A stretch of 48,545 bases of DNA from Seison nebaliae (Eukaryota > Rotifera > Pararotatoria > Seisonacea > Seisonidae), in contig JALJEE010002829.1 of the NCBI GenBank assembly GCA_023231475.1, positions 1-48,545 of the forward strand, written 5' to 3'. The notes beneath the pieces are model-generated. The model saw only the letters and a program-made list of their open reading frames with translations, did not search any database and was not told the DNA's origin. This document shows positions 36,008-48,545 of this stretch, in pieces. The translations under genes were made by a program, and so were the position numbers. Numbering within the stretch: the first letter of the stretch is position 1; each line of letters starts with the position of its first letter.

Positions 36008-36892
36008 ATGATCACATACTATTTAGTAGTAGTTATTGTACTTTTCATAAATAAATTTAAATGTGACAACGAATGGTATATCGACAATGAGAAGACGGAA
36101 CATTTCGATAAGAACTTCCTTCCCGTCGAAGACACGAAAACTTATTTAAAAAATATCAATATCCTTCCAGCTCCATTGCATAAAACTCATAAAACTAATC
36201 ATAATAACAACACGATTCCATCTCATCCGTTGTCGAATATGATAAAGAAGAAAACGGAGAATGAGAAAGTTGAGTGGGAAGAAGAATTACTTCGGAAGAG
36301 ATTCGAAGAACTTGAAGAAGATGAAGATGATGATCAATTAGTTGATGATTTACTTAAATTGAATATGGCCGAACGTGGTAGTGGAGATGACGAAGCGACA
36401 AACGCCCCACAAACTAGTGACGACGAAGGTTGGACTTGGCAGAAGAGTTTGATTTTGGCCTGTGCAATCGTCGTCGCTCTTCTCATCATTCTCATTTTCA
36501 TTTATTGTATGTGCAAGAAACCATCGACTGTCGTTCCTCGTCGAAATACCACGGAAGGTCTCAATTATGATGAACCGGAAAATGAAAGTATGCCAATAAC
36601 TCAAAAGAGAATTACCGTTCCAACAAACATTTCACACATTCCTCGCTTAACTGAAATTACGGGAGCCATTCCATCAGGACAACCGTTACAAGTTCCAAAC
36701 ATTGGCGACGCAATGAACAAAACTATAATTCAATGTGGCGATCAGACAGTCACCGTTTCTACAAGAAATCCACCGTCCTCAAAAATTCCATTAAAATCAG
36801 GAAAACCAGGAAAGGCTATCACAACGAACTTGGAGGGGCCTGTTCAATCATTTTCACAAACAAGTCAAATTCCAATTGCAAGAAGAAAATGA
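36008..36892 (+). CDS. Single-pass type I membrane protein with acidic ectodomain
   Basis: I do not recognise this 294-residue protein. It has a signal peptide (about 1-19, MITYYLVVVIVLFINKFKC) and a 125-residue ectodomain that becomes strongly acidic (EELEEDEDDD near 100-110). A Ser-Gly-Asp within RGSGDDE near 123 fits the acidic-flanked SG consensus for glycosaminoglycan attachment. The transmembrane helix is about 147-169 (SLILACAIVVALLIILIFIY), with Cys-Met-Cys-Lys-Lys at its inner face. A 120-residue basic, Pro/Thr-rich cytosolic tail ends in IPIARRK. The general plan recalls syndecan-like proteoglycans, but the syndecan C-terminal EFYA is absent. It is a single exon from the first ATG; AT-rich flanks leave room for further exons. 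Confidence 0.6.
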   Translation: MITYYLVVVIVLFINKFKCDNEWYIDNEKTEHFDKNFLPVEDTKTYLKNINILPAPLHKTHKTNHNNNTIPSHPLSNMIKKKTENEKVEWEEELLRKRFEELEEDEDDDQLVDDLLKLNMAERGSGDDEATNAPQTSDDEGWTWQKSLILACAIVVALLIILIFIYCMCKKPSTVVPRRNTTEGLNYDEPENESMPITQKRITVPTNISHIPRLTEITGAIPSGQPLQVPNIGDAMNKTIIQCGDQTVTVSTRNPPSSKIPLKSGKPGKAITTNLEGPVQSFSQTSQIPIARRK

Positions 36893-37044
36893 TTCAGATT
36901 TTAATTTCCATCACATTCCAAACTGACCGGTTAAAAACAGAATAATTTATTAAACATATAATTATTATTATATATAATTTTTTTTCAAATTTCCCAATTC
37001 GTCAAAATAACTTTTTTCTTAAGTTATTCATTGAATTAGATTCT

Positions 37045-37290
37045 ATGGATCAATCTTCGAAATTTAATATTCCATTGCCACAAAAAAAATTCTGTTGTTT
37101 CTTTAACACTCTTCTTCTTTTTGATAAGAAACAAACACCGAAGAAATCTTTTCATCGACAATCTTTAATAAAAAAAACTTTCAAATCTCTTTTTATTCTC
37201 CAAAGTAATTCGCGAATAGTCGAACTGTCAAATTATTTAGAGAATAGATTCACCTCCCAGAATCCCAGCACGTACAATAAGTCCAGGTAA
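37045..37290 (+). CDS. Possible small exon or gene, uncertain
   Basis: An 81-codon ATG frame (MDQSSKFNIPLPQKKF at its start) is Lys-, Phe- and Ser-rich. It ends three bases beyond a good splice-donor-like sequence (tccag|GTAAAA near 37287), so it could be a first exon whose partner I did not find. It lies 150 bases after the type I membrane protein gene on the same strand. Nothing identifies its product. Confidence 0.25.
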   Translation: MDQSSKFNIPLPQKKFCCFFNTLLLFDKKQTPKKSFHRQSLIKKTFKSLFILQSNSRIVELSNYLENRFTSQNPSTYNKSR

Positions 37291-38532
37291 AATTTTTATC
37301 TAGCGAAGGATTATAGGCTTTAATAAAAATCTATCCAATATTCAAAGTACGATATTTCTCAAACAATTGAGACATCGTATTAATGAGATATTGACTCAAA
37401 TGTTTAATGTTTTTAAGATACAAAACGACCATCATTATTTTAGCAGATTCTTATGAATAAATCGAATAAATTTCACACGACACTCTTGAGATTATTCGTC
37501 TTCAAAATGGTCAATAAATTATGATGCAATTTTTGTTCATCATTTTTCTTTGAGCGATATACGATATCTAATTATTATTAGGAATAAATTTATAATGACG
37601 AATAGAGTTACATGTGAAATATGTGGATAATTTATTAGAATTGGAATATCTTAATGACAGTCTTCTAATTGACATGTGGCTGTAAGTTATGTAGGTGGAG
37701 AGGAACATCAGGAGGTCATTCTTCCATTTGAAATAGACAGAAGTTGATTATTCAACGTTATATATAAGTAGAATTAAGGAAGACTAATCGATCAATTTAA
37801 TTCTTGAACGGAATAACTTCTACTTTTAGTAAGATTATAATGTCATGCTTTTAAGATGATTTTACCTTTTAATTATTCCGATCGGTTTACCACGTTTCCT
37901 AAAGGTTTCAATTTCCAACTTCTTTTCAGAAAGAAATTAATCATGCCCATCATGAAATGTGAGATTTCCAGATAATTCCCCTCTTACTATTTCCTTTATC
38001 TTCAACTTGCAATTCTTAGAAATTTTCGATTACTGAACATTCATCACATAGTTCCGGTGGAAGATCGATGGATATTCCCATATACTGTGCAATGATGTCC
38101 ATCTATTTTAATTGAATTAGCTCTCTCATTATAATTGATCGATTTAATTAATTTGACTTCTTCTTTCCATTCCGTCCTCCTTTCGTCCTTAATGGAACGT
38201 TAAGCGGAAATCTGATTTGAAATAGATTAAATATCATCTTTACGAATCATTATTCAGATGGAGATGATTATTATGAAATTTATTCGGCACTGTCTGTAAA
38301 AGAAGTCTGATGAAGCGAAATTAACTTCTTCAATAAAAAAAGATTTCTCTTATTTCTCATCCATTCCATGTATATTTCCGTTCTACTGTAGAAAGTGGAC
38401 TGTATCTATTCCTTCTAATTGGTTGTATGTTATTGTTGGTGAATATGTTGAGAAGAATTAATTAATTTTTGAAGCAGATATTCATATGATGATGTAGACG
38501 AAAACAATATTCTTTCACCATGCGCTGAAGAC

Positions 38533-38563
38533 ATTGTGCATATCCGTTAAGAATGTGCACAAT
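38533..38563. repeat. Short inverted repeat, ATTGTGCA/TGCACAAT
   Basis: Two perfect 8-base arms are separated by 15 bases. They contain the same TGTGCA core as the inverted repeats at 41327 and 42120. Confidence 0.7.
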
Positions 38564-41326
38564 ATCCAATTTCTATTAGAAGGTTGAAATATTTATATAT
38601 CGATTCGTATATGTTCACTGTCGTCCATCTATTCCGAATAATTTTAAGTTTATTAAAAATTTCAATATGTATTTTACAAAAAAAATGGAAAGAAAGAATG
38701 GACATATGTTTTTTTGCATGTAAGGCACTCGTTCGACTAATAGAAGTAATGCAGTGCACAGAAGGATAATTTATTTGAACATAATTATGTTTATGTCTAT
38801 ATATTACTTAAATAAGAGGGGAACAAGGTCATATATCCATATTCCGTCGAAGGCACGATGGAAGTAGAGTGGAAAATTGAGGGGAAAGTGCGCGAAAATT
38901 CAATAAGCTCCTATAGAAGATACAGTAAATTTCTCCATTTATTTCAACAAATTTATTCATTCGTCCAACTCCAACATCAGAGGCATTCTATTTATATGGG
39001 ATTATTCTCATAAACCAAATTCTATTAACTTTCACCTTCGTATATACAAATTAATTTTGAAAAATTTGAAAAGATTTCCGCTTTTGGGCCCAGTCTGATT
39101 ATCGGACTCTGACGCAATATCATTTCTTGTAAAAATTACTGTTAAGGAACATTTCACCTGGTTTGTCTTCACCTACTGATTTCATCAAGTGAATCATCTT
39201 ATTTTTACTTTCTCCACAAAATCTCCTTTCTTTATATAGGAAATTAGTGAAAAAAGAATGTTGGAAAAAAATTATGAATTTATGTACCATCGATCAATAT
39301 TCGATTTATGAATCACATTCATTTAGTCTGTTAGAGCCATTAGGGGGAGAATGAATAATATTGAAACAAATTATTTACCTTCAATTTGGTCTTCAATTTT
39401 ATTAGTAAATAAATAATTTAGCCGAATATTTGTTCACTTCCCAATCTCGACTGAACGGTCGCTAATAATAATGGTTTATATTATTTCTTAAGTTGAACTG
39501 TAAAGAATAATTAAACGTCAGACTAAAACCAAAGAAGTTTTTCCTCTATGAATTTGGTTTATCACAATTTCAAGGTATTATGTTCTCATCACAAATATCC
39601 TCATGATGATGTTGATCTATGTTCACTTCGCATGCAAATCGTTAAACTTCCATCTCATGTATTGGAATTCTGATAGGATATTGAAATTATTTATTAAGAT
39701 ACAATTAATCTTCTTTTAATTTGGTAAAATGCTGAAATTCGTAAATTTTATTGTCGCATTTTCATAATGAAATTCCTTCGTATGTCGTCAACTATTTGAC
39801 TCGAATTCTAATGCTTTCTTTCTCGCCAAAACGTTGTTTGTTTGTTCTTCGTATTTTATCAATTTCCACTAATACTTCTACATAATGTACAATATATTTA
39901 TCACCAGTTTACGTCTAATGTTACATTTGGGAGAGAAAGGGGTCGATCCTAATTCCACTAAAAAATAATCTGTCGAAAACATTGAAATTCATGTTTTCGT
40001 CACGTTCTCTTCGATTACTGTCCTGGAGTTTTCATCCAACAATTTTTTCTTACTCATTTCTCATCAATATTCTTATATCAAACATTTGCATTGACAATTT
40101 TATTTCGAAGTCAATTAACTTAATTCGCTCTTTTTCGTCTTCTCGTTGTTTTCTTCCAATTTGTTCCTGGAGATTCATAGTTATCGTTATTGGATTCTCT
40201 TACAAAATTATTTCAAATTAGACAAAATCAATTAATTTTGTCATCTCCCGATTATATTTTGAAAATATTTGATGAATATTTGAAAAATAAATAATATTTT
40301 CTGTTTAGAGTTTAGTATTTGAAGAGGAGAATGATTTTACGGTTTTCTTCCGCTTAAAAGGAGTTATGATTCTAAATAGACAAGTTCAATTGAGTCGATT
40401 TTAATAAATGATTAATAATAATGATTTAGCTCATTCTTATCATCCCCATCCAATTTTCATCACCAAAATATGATGAATTCAGTGGAATTTTTAATGGTTT
40501 ATGAACAGTTAACGAATCGAATATTAAGAAATCGTTTCCAGTTAGATTGCTAACGATGTACTCAAACACATTTCGATATTAGTCTAACACTTGAACATAA
40601 TTTTTGCACGAGTAAAATTATTGAAGGAAATTAAATATAGTTCGATAATACTTTGTATTGAAGTTATATGCTGATTTTGAAAATTCCGTTTGCGGAAAAT
40701 TCTTATGGAAATGCCGTTGATGGATGATAGCCAACACTTATTTGGATTTGACCCACCCTCAACATTTTGAGATGAATATCTTTTTTCTTCTTCTTACTCA
40801 CCAAATATGTACAAAAATAACCGAATGAGGAGAATGTATATTTAGTTTAATTGTATCATACAATTTACATAGTCGAATTGAGAAGTCATTGTTTTTTAAG
40901 AAATTCATAAACTGGTAGAGCTAATGGTATATTTGGAAGAGTTATCTCTTTTGTACCTGCAGAAGGTCATATTAATGTTCGCTTAATGTAAAAGAAAAGA
41001 AGCAAGATTCCGATACTCCTTTCACCAATTCAACATATTTGTTTCAACTTTCGTTAAATACCCTCAACTAAATTATACATCGTCGAATGTTGTGTATGAG
41101 AAGAAAGAATGAATCTTACGTCCGTTCTTCCAGGCCAATTCCAGTATTACCGTCACAGCCGGAAGTTTAACTGTTGACTGCTATTAAAGATTTTTCAACG
41201 GTCTTTCATCACCCAAAATACTTCCTATTGTTTTAGTGAAAATTTCTTCTTACATTCTTCTGACAAGATAAATAAATTTCTTATAAATTAAACAAACCGA
41301 TCTAAACAATTCTGCAATCGCTCTTC

Positions 41327-41353
41327 TTTCTGTGCATTTTGTGTGCACAGAAA
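41327..41353. repeat. Inverted repeat with 10-bp arms (TTTCTGTGCA)
   Basis: TTTCTGTGCA at 41327-41336 is exactly complementary to TGCACAGAAA at 41344-41353, leaving a 7-base loop. It would form a stable short hairpin in DNA or RNA. It is not followed by an obvious T-run on either side, so a terminator role is not indicated. Confidence 0.75.
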
Positions 41354-42119
41354 ATTTCTATATTTAAAATAATTGGAAAAAGAATTATAAACTGTTATTA
41401 CGATAATTATATATCGGCTTATGATGATGCGAAAGACATACACGAATTTCATTATTCGAAATAAGAACGAATGTTCTTCTTCCAATTCCATCAACGATGA
41501 TATTGGAGCGGTTACAATGAGTCATATGTAGGATGTAAATACACTTTGAAATGGAACCATATACATTTTGATAATTGTTCTTCGTGTCGACGATGACGAT
41601 AAATTGAAAATAAGTAAATTTTTTTCTAAATTTCAAGATGTTCGATTCCTTTCAATTTTCTTTTTAATTTAAAGATAATTCTTCCTCCCAGTTAGTGGAC
41701 CATGTCCTTGTTTTGTTGATGTAATTATGTAATTGTTTCATGGCCCGATAGTTGAACACAATTTCAATTGGTGTTTCCTTACCCGAACTTCACAGAGAAT
41801 TTTTACAGTAATTCGATTGTATTGATCATGCTAATGAAATTAATGGAATAATAATAATCTTATTCCTCAAATCACCATGTCATTGATAGTGCTCTGATTT
41901 ATCTGTAGCATGTGGTACAGTTTTGGGGAGAAGTTTAATCAATTAAAAATGGTTAATGATATGAAAGAAACCCGACAAGAATATTTATCTAAATTTCTAT
42001 TCTATATCTCTATATATGGGAATGGTAAATGAATTGTAGCGCTAAGTTGATTGTAAGTGAATCTGGGAGAGTTGGTCCTGTTAAAAAAAGCGGGAAGGAT
42101 GATTATATAGACGGAATGG

Positions 42120-42180
42120 ATATCCACACATATATGTGCATATGTAATGATAGTTAATGCACATATAACTCTGGATATAG
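42120..42180. repeat. About 60-nt hairpin with 11-bp perfect inner stem
   Basis: TATATGTGCAT (42131-42141) pairs with ATGCACATATA (42157-42167) around a 15-base loop. Outside a 5x5 internal loop, ATATCC (42120-42125) pairs with GGATAT (42175-42180). The shape is loosely that of a small microRNA precursor, but the arms are shorter than usual and no conserved seed was recognised. Confidence 0.6.
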
Positions 42181-43511
42181 TATACTGATTATGAAAGTGA
42201 GTATAGTGGAATGTCAATCTGTCTGGCCACTATTTGTTATTTCCACATTACATAATAGTCCTTCATTCCATTCCACCAGCCAGTAGAGAGAGATGTCAAT
42301 AGAATGACAGAGAAATTATTTAACACATTTCTTACAATCTTTTAACATCGTTTTAATATGAAAATTTTGTTTTAGGACCAGTCCAACTATTCGACGACAT
42401 TCTCCCTATGTCTTCTACACACAAATAACTATCCTTTTGGCAGACCAAATATATTTAGTTCCTAATGTATCATGTTCTCTCAAAGGAACATGCATGACTG
42501 TCCGAATGTTGGTCGAAAATAAAAATTTTCATAAAACCATTTCCCCAAAAATGTATATGAAACATCAGTGTTGTGTGGAAGTAATCTTTGAAATTAATTA
42601 ATATTCACTTATTGTTTATGATGAAGATGAAAGAGAATAGATAATGTTTCTATGGCTCCTCTCCATGATTTGATGGCATTCGTTCCTTTATCCTCGCCGT
42701 CCCTTCATTTTCAATTTTTTTCACCAATAAATTCGTCGGGGCAAATTCGTGTAATTTCTATTTCTTTCCGTGTAATAGCAAACGAGTGAAATGGGAAGGA
42801 AACGATATTTAGTGACGATATTTTAGCGATGTTATTTGCCAATGTAAAACTGATCCATTATATACCATTAGGATAGTTAGTTGCGAATGATTATTCCCAA
42901 ATTGATGAGTAGGTCGATGGTGCACCTACTTGTCAATTGGGACATAAATAAGAAGTACATGCTCTCCCATTTTCCGTGCGATGACATTTTAGAGGGAGAG
43001 GAAATGTTAATTTTCGATTATTCATCAACTCAATCTGGGAAATATGTTTCTCACAAACTTCCGCCGAAAATTTCTTCTTATTAGTCCGACGAATAAATAT
43101 AGATTTCCTTCGTTTTTCTTGACTCCTACAAATATCTATTTATTAACTCTAAAAATATTAACAAGACAAATAGAGAATTGGAAAGAAACGGAAGAAAGTT
43201 AAATAATATTAGCAACAATAACTTTGTTGTATATATGTAGGAAAGAACAATATTAGTGTCCTTTTTTAAATGGTTCCTTTCAATTCTATTTCATTCATCA
43301 AAAGTCCATCATTCTATTCCTATCTTATTTACACAACTCCGGCCAATTCTTCTTCTATCGACTACTACTCGCGAGAATAATGATGAAATAAAATATCATA
43401 TTTTCATTTCTCATTTTCTAAAGATCATTCTCTCTTCCTCATAATAATCATAATACAACTTCACCCGGATACCATCATTTCTCTTCCTCCTCACCTTATT
43501 GATGAGCCCAT

Positions 43512-47403
<3,892 letters not shown>

Positions 47404-47854
47404 CGGAATATGATAAATCATTACCGGATTTACTATCTATTCTTTTATTTAACCAATTTATTTTTTTACATTTTGGAGAGTTTAACTTTAATATATTTGT
47501 GGAATAAAATCTTTTTTATCACGAATTCTTTACATTGGACAATTTTATTATTATTATTATTATTATTTATTGAAGTACAATCCCAATTTGGGTAAAAGAA
47601 AAAAAAATAAATAAATTATAAAAGATTAATAAGATCACCAAAATAAATTTTTAGACCGACAAAATTATTATTGTTGATTAGCTCACGGTCAAGTGAAATA
47701 CTAGAGACAAGAGCACCCGGTATGTACTCATCCAACTTGAAGTTGTGTAGCATACTCCTGGCATCAGAGAGAGATGATGGATACGATAAATTATAATATG
47801 AACAAAAATAACGAAGAGGATTGTTAAATTTCTCACATTGCGAGAATTCGATGC
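47404..47854. other. Spacer after CMIP
   Basis: AT-rich DNA with an ATT/TTA run near 47544-47570 and AATAAA-type signals near 47606. No gene was seen. Confidence 0.4.
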
Positions 47855-48545
47855 TTATTTATGGTCGTTTATGCGATTCGGTTCGTTATGATGAAAGGAG
47901 TAGAAGTTTCTTATGAATTGCCGACGAATGTTATCGACAAAGGAGGAGCTTCGTTTCCGTTTATCCATCATACACCCGAGAAAGATAGTTTCACTGCAAC
48001 ACATCGGTCTCAGACGAGAATATTTTTCGCTAATAACATTATTGTTTAACAGCTTTGGTTTCCCATTATTACACACGATTCCACATTCTTCTAATTTCAT
48101 ATTCACTACATTCAGCAATAGATTGAGGTCTTTTGTAGAATTAGTGAGACTAAATTGTCTGCATAAGAATATACAGAAGGAAATGTTGAATATCCACACA
48201 CGAATGAACATCGGTTATTACAGGCTTCGATTACTTCATCGAAGATCTTTCCAAATATCCAGGGTGCAAGAATAGAACCCTGTCTCACTCCTTTGTTGAT
48301 ATCAAACGGTTCACTCAATACTGAGTTCCATTTAATAACTCATCTGGACTCGACTGATAGTTTTCTTATGAATTCGAGAGAACCAGAATCCATACCTCTA
48401 CTAGATAATAAGTCCAATCCAACTCCAATCTTTACGGAATCAAATGCCTTAGAAGCATCTAGAAAACAAACCAGAAAAGTTTGCTTTGATGAACGGGACA
48501 TCGAAATGAAATATCGGATTAATAGAATGATCGGTAACGTTCCTC
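47855..48545 (-). pseudogene. Decayed LINE (non-LTR retrotransposon) reverse transcriptase fragment, open at right edge
   Basis: Reading the minus strand from the right edge, LDASKAFDSVK (about 48450) is the first catalytic motif of a LINE-type reverse transcriptase. GVRQGSILAPWIFGKIFDE follows (about 48290-48235) and the YADD box appears as YADN (about 48160). Thereafter the reading moves to another frame that continues with SLTNSTKDLNLLLNVVN, as in the helix after the catalytic box, and a degenerate thumb-like region ending in FVDNIRRQFIRNFYSF. An in-frame stop between the first two motifs, the frame change and the D-to-N change in YADD show that this copy is dead. Endonuclease and the 5' part would lie beyond the window. 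The motifs suggest a CR1/jockey- or RTE-like LINE; the clade cannot be fixed from this fragment. Confidence 0.8.

Larger units (their letters stand above)
36893..43511. other. Gene desert, 6.6 kb, with recurring short hairpins
   Basis: No recognised gene. A small plus-strand frame at 37045-37290 is listed separately. The rest has only short, unremarkable frames. Three inverted repeats share the TGTGCA/TGCACA core (38533-38563, 41327-41353, 42120-42180). The final 500 bases before 43512 would be the CMIP promoter and leader. The size of this interval, in a window with otherwise compact genes, makes it a candidate for regulatory DNA or unrecognised non-coding RNA genes. Confidence 0.4.

Noticed and set aside
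41288-42217. Short minus-strand frames (68, 83 and 71 codons) in the gene desert
   Set aside because: Unrelated amino-acid composition, starts that are not ATG in some cases, and overlap with the hairpin repeats.
43256-43444. 62-codon plus frame just ahead of CMIP
   Set aside because: It begins at a non-ATG codon and lies where the CMIP leader is expected; no link to CMIP by splicing is needed.

Overview
The window is metazoan nuclear DNA. It is strongly AT-rich, its genes are interrupted by very short GT..AG introns (32-107 nt, mostly 40-60), and its proteins carry many Asn/Ser/Thr runs. The gene set includes a neuropeptide precursor, a Vav-like RhoGEF, CMIP, BTBD10, a ZDHHC5/8 palmitoyltransferase and mitochondrial OCIAD and HINT proteins, which points to a bilaterian invertebrate with a nervous system. 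I cannot name the phylum; the compact introns and homopolymer tracts do not settle it. No operon, rRNA, convincing tRNA, CRISPR array or provirus was seen.

Layout: 1-1.6 kb holds a 21-bp minisatellite and no clear gene. GINS3/Psf3 (+) lies at 1.6-2.3 kb, followed by a 1051-residue disordered protein on the minus strand to 5.6 kb. A mostly empty stretch reaches 7.8 kb. A Vav-like DH-PH-C1 protein and a tandem cyclic-nucleotide-binding protein (CNBD2-like) follow head-to-tail on the minus strand (7.8-12.7 kb). On the plus strand come a TatD nuclease, a HINT2-like hydrolase, two small unknown genes, an HSP20-like gene, an OCIAD1-like gene, BTBD10 and a four-pass membrane protein (13.1-25.0 kb). 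On the minus strand come a PRYamide neuropeptide gene, a 13-exon EEF1AKNMT/METTL13 methyltransferase with a long novel tail, and ZDHHC5/8 (25.1-32.4 kb). Beyond 32.4 kb the DNA is sparse: a type I membrane protein at 36-36.9 kb, a possible small exon at 37 kb, a gene desert with recurring TGTGCA/TGCACA hairpins to 43.5 kb, a seven-exon CMIP gene (43.5-47.4 kb), and a decayed LINE reverse transcriptase running off the right edge.

The genes do not form a pathway. They cover DNA replication (GINS3), nucleic-acid and nucleotide hydrolysis (TatD, HINT), translation-factor methylation (EEF1AKNMT), signalling (Vav-like, cNMP protein, BTBD10, CMIP, ZDHHC, neuropeptide) and mitochondria (OCIAD, HINT2). 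Exon boundaries given for the EEF1AKNMT, cNMP, BTBD10, CMIP, HINT and ZDHHC genes were worked out by hand from GT..AG sites plus family sequence knowledge, and every reading-frame phase adds up. They are predictions without transcript support.
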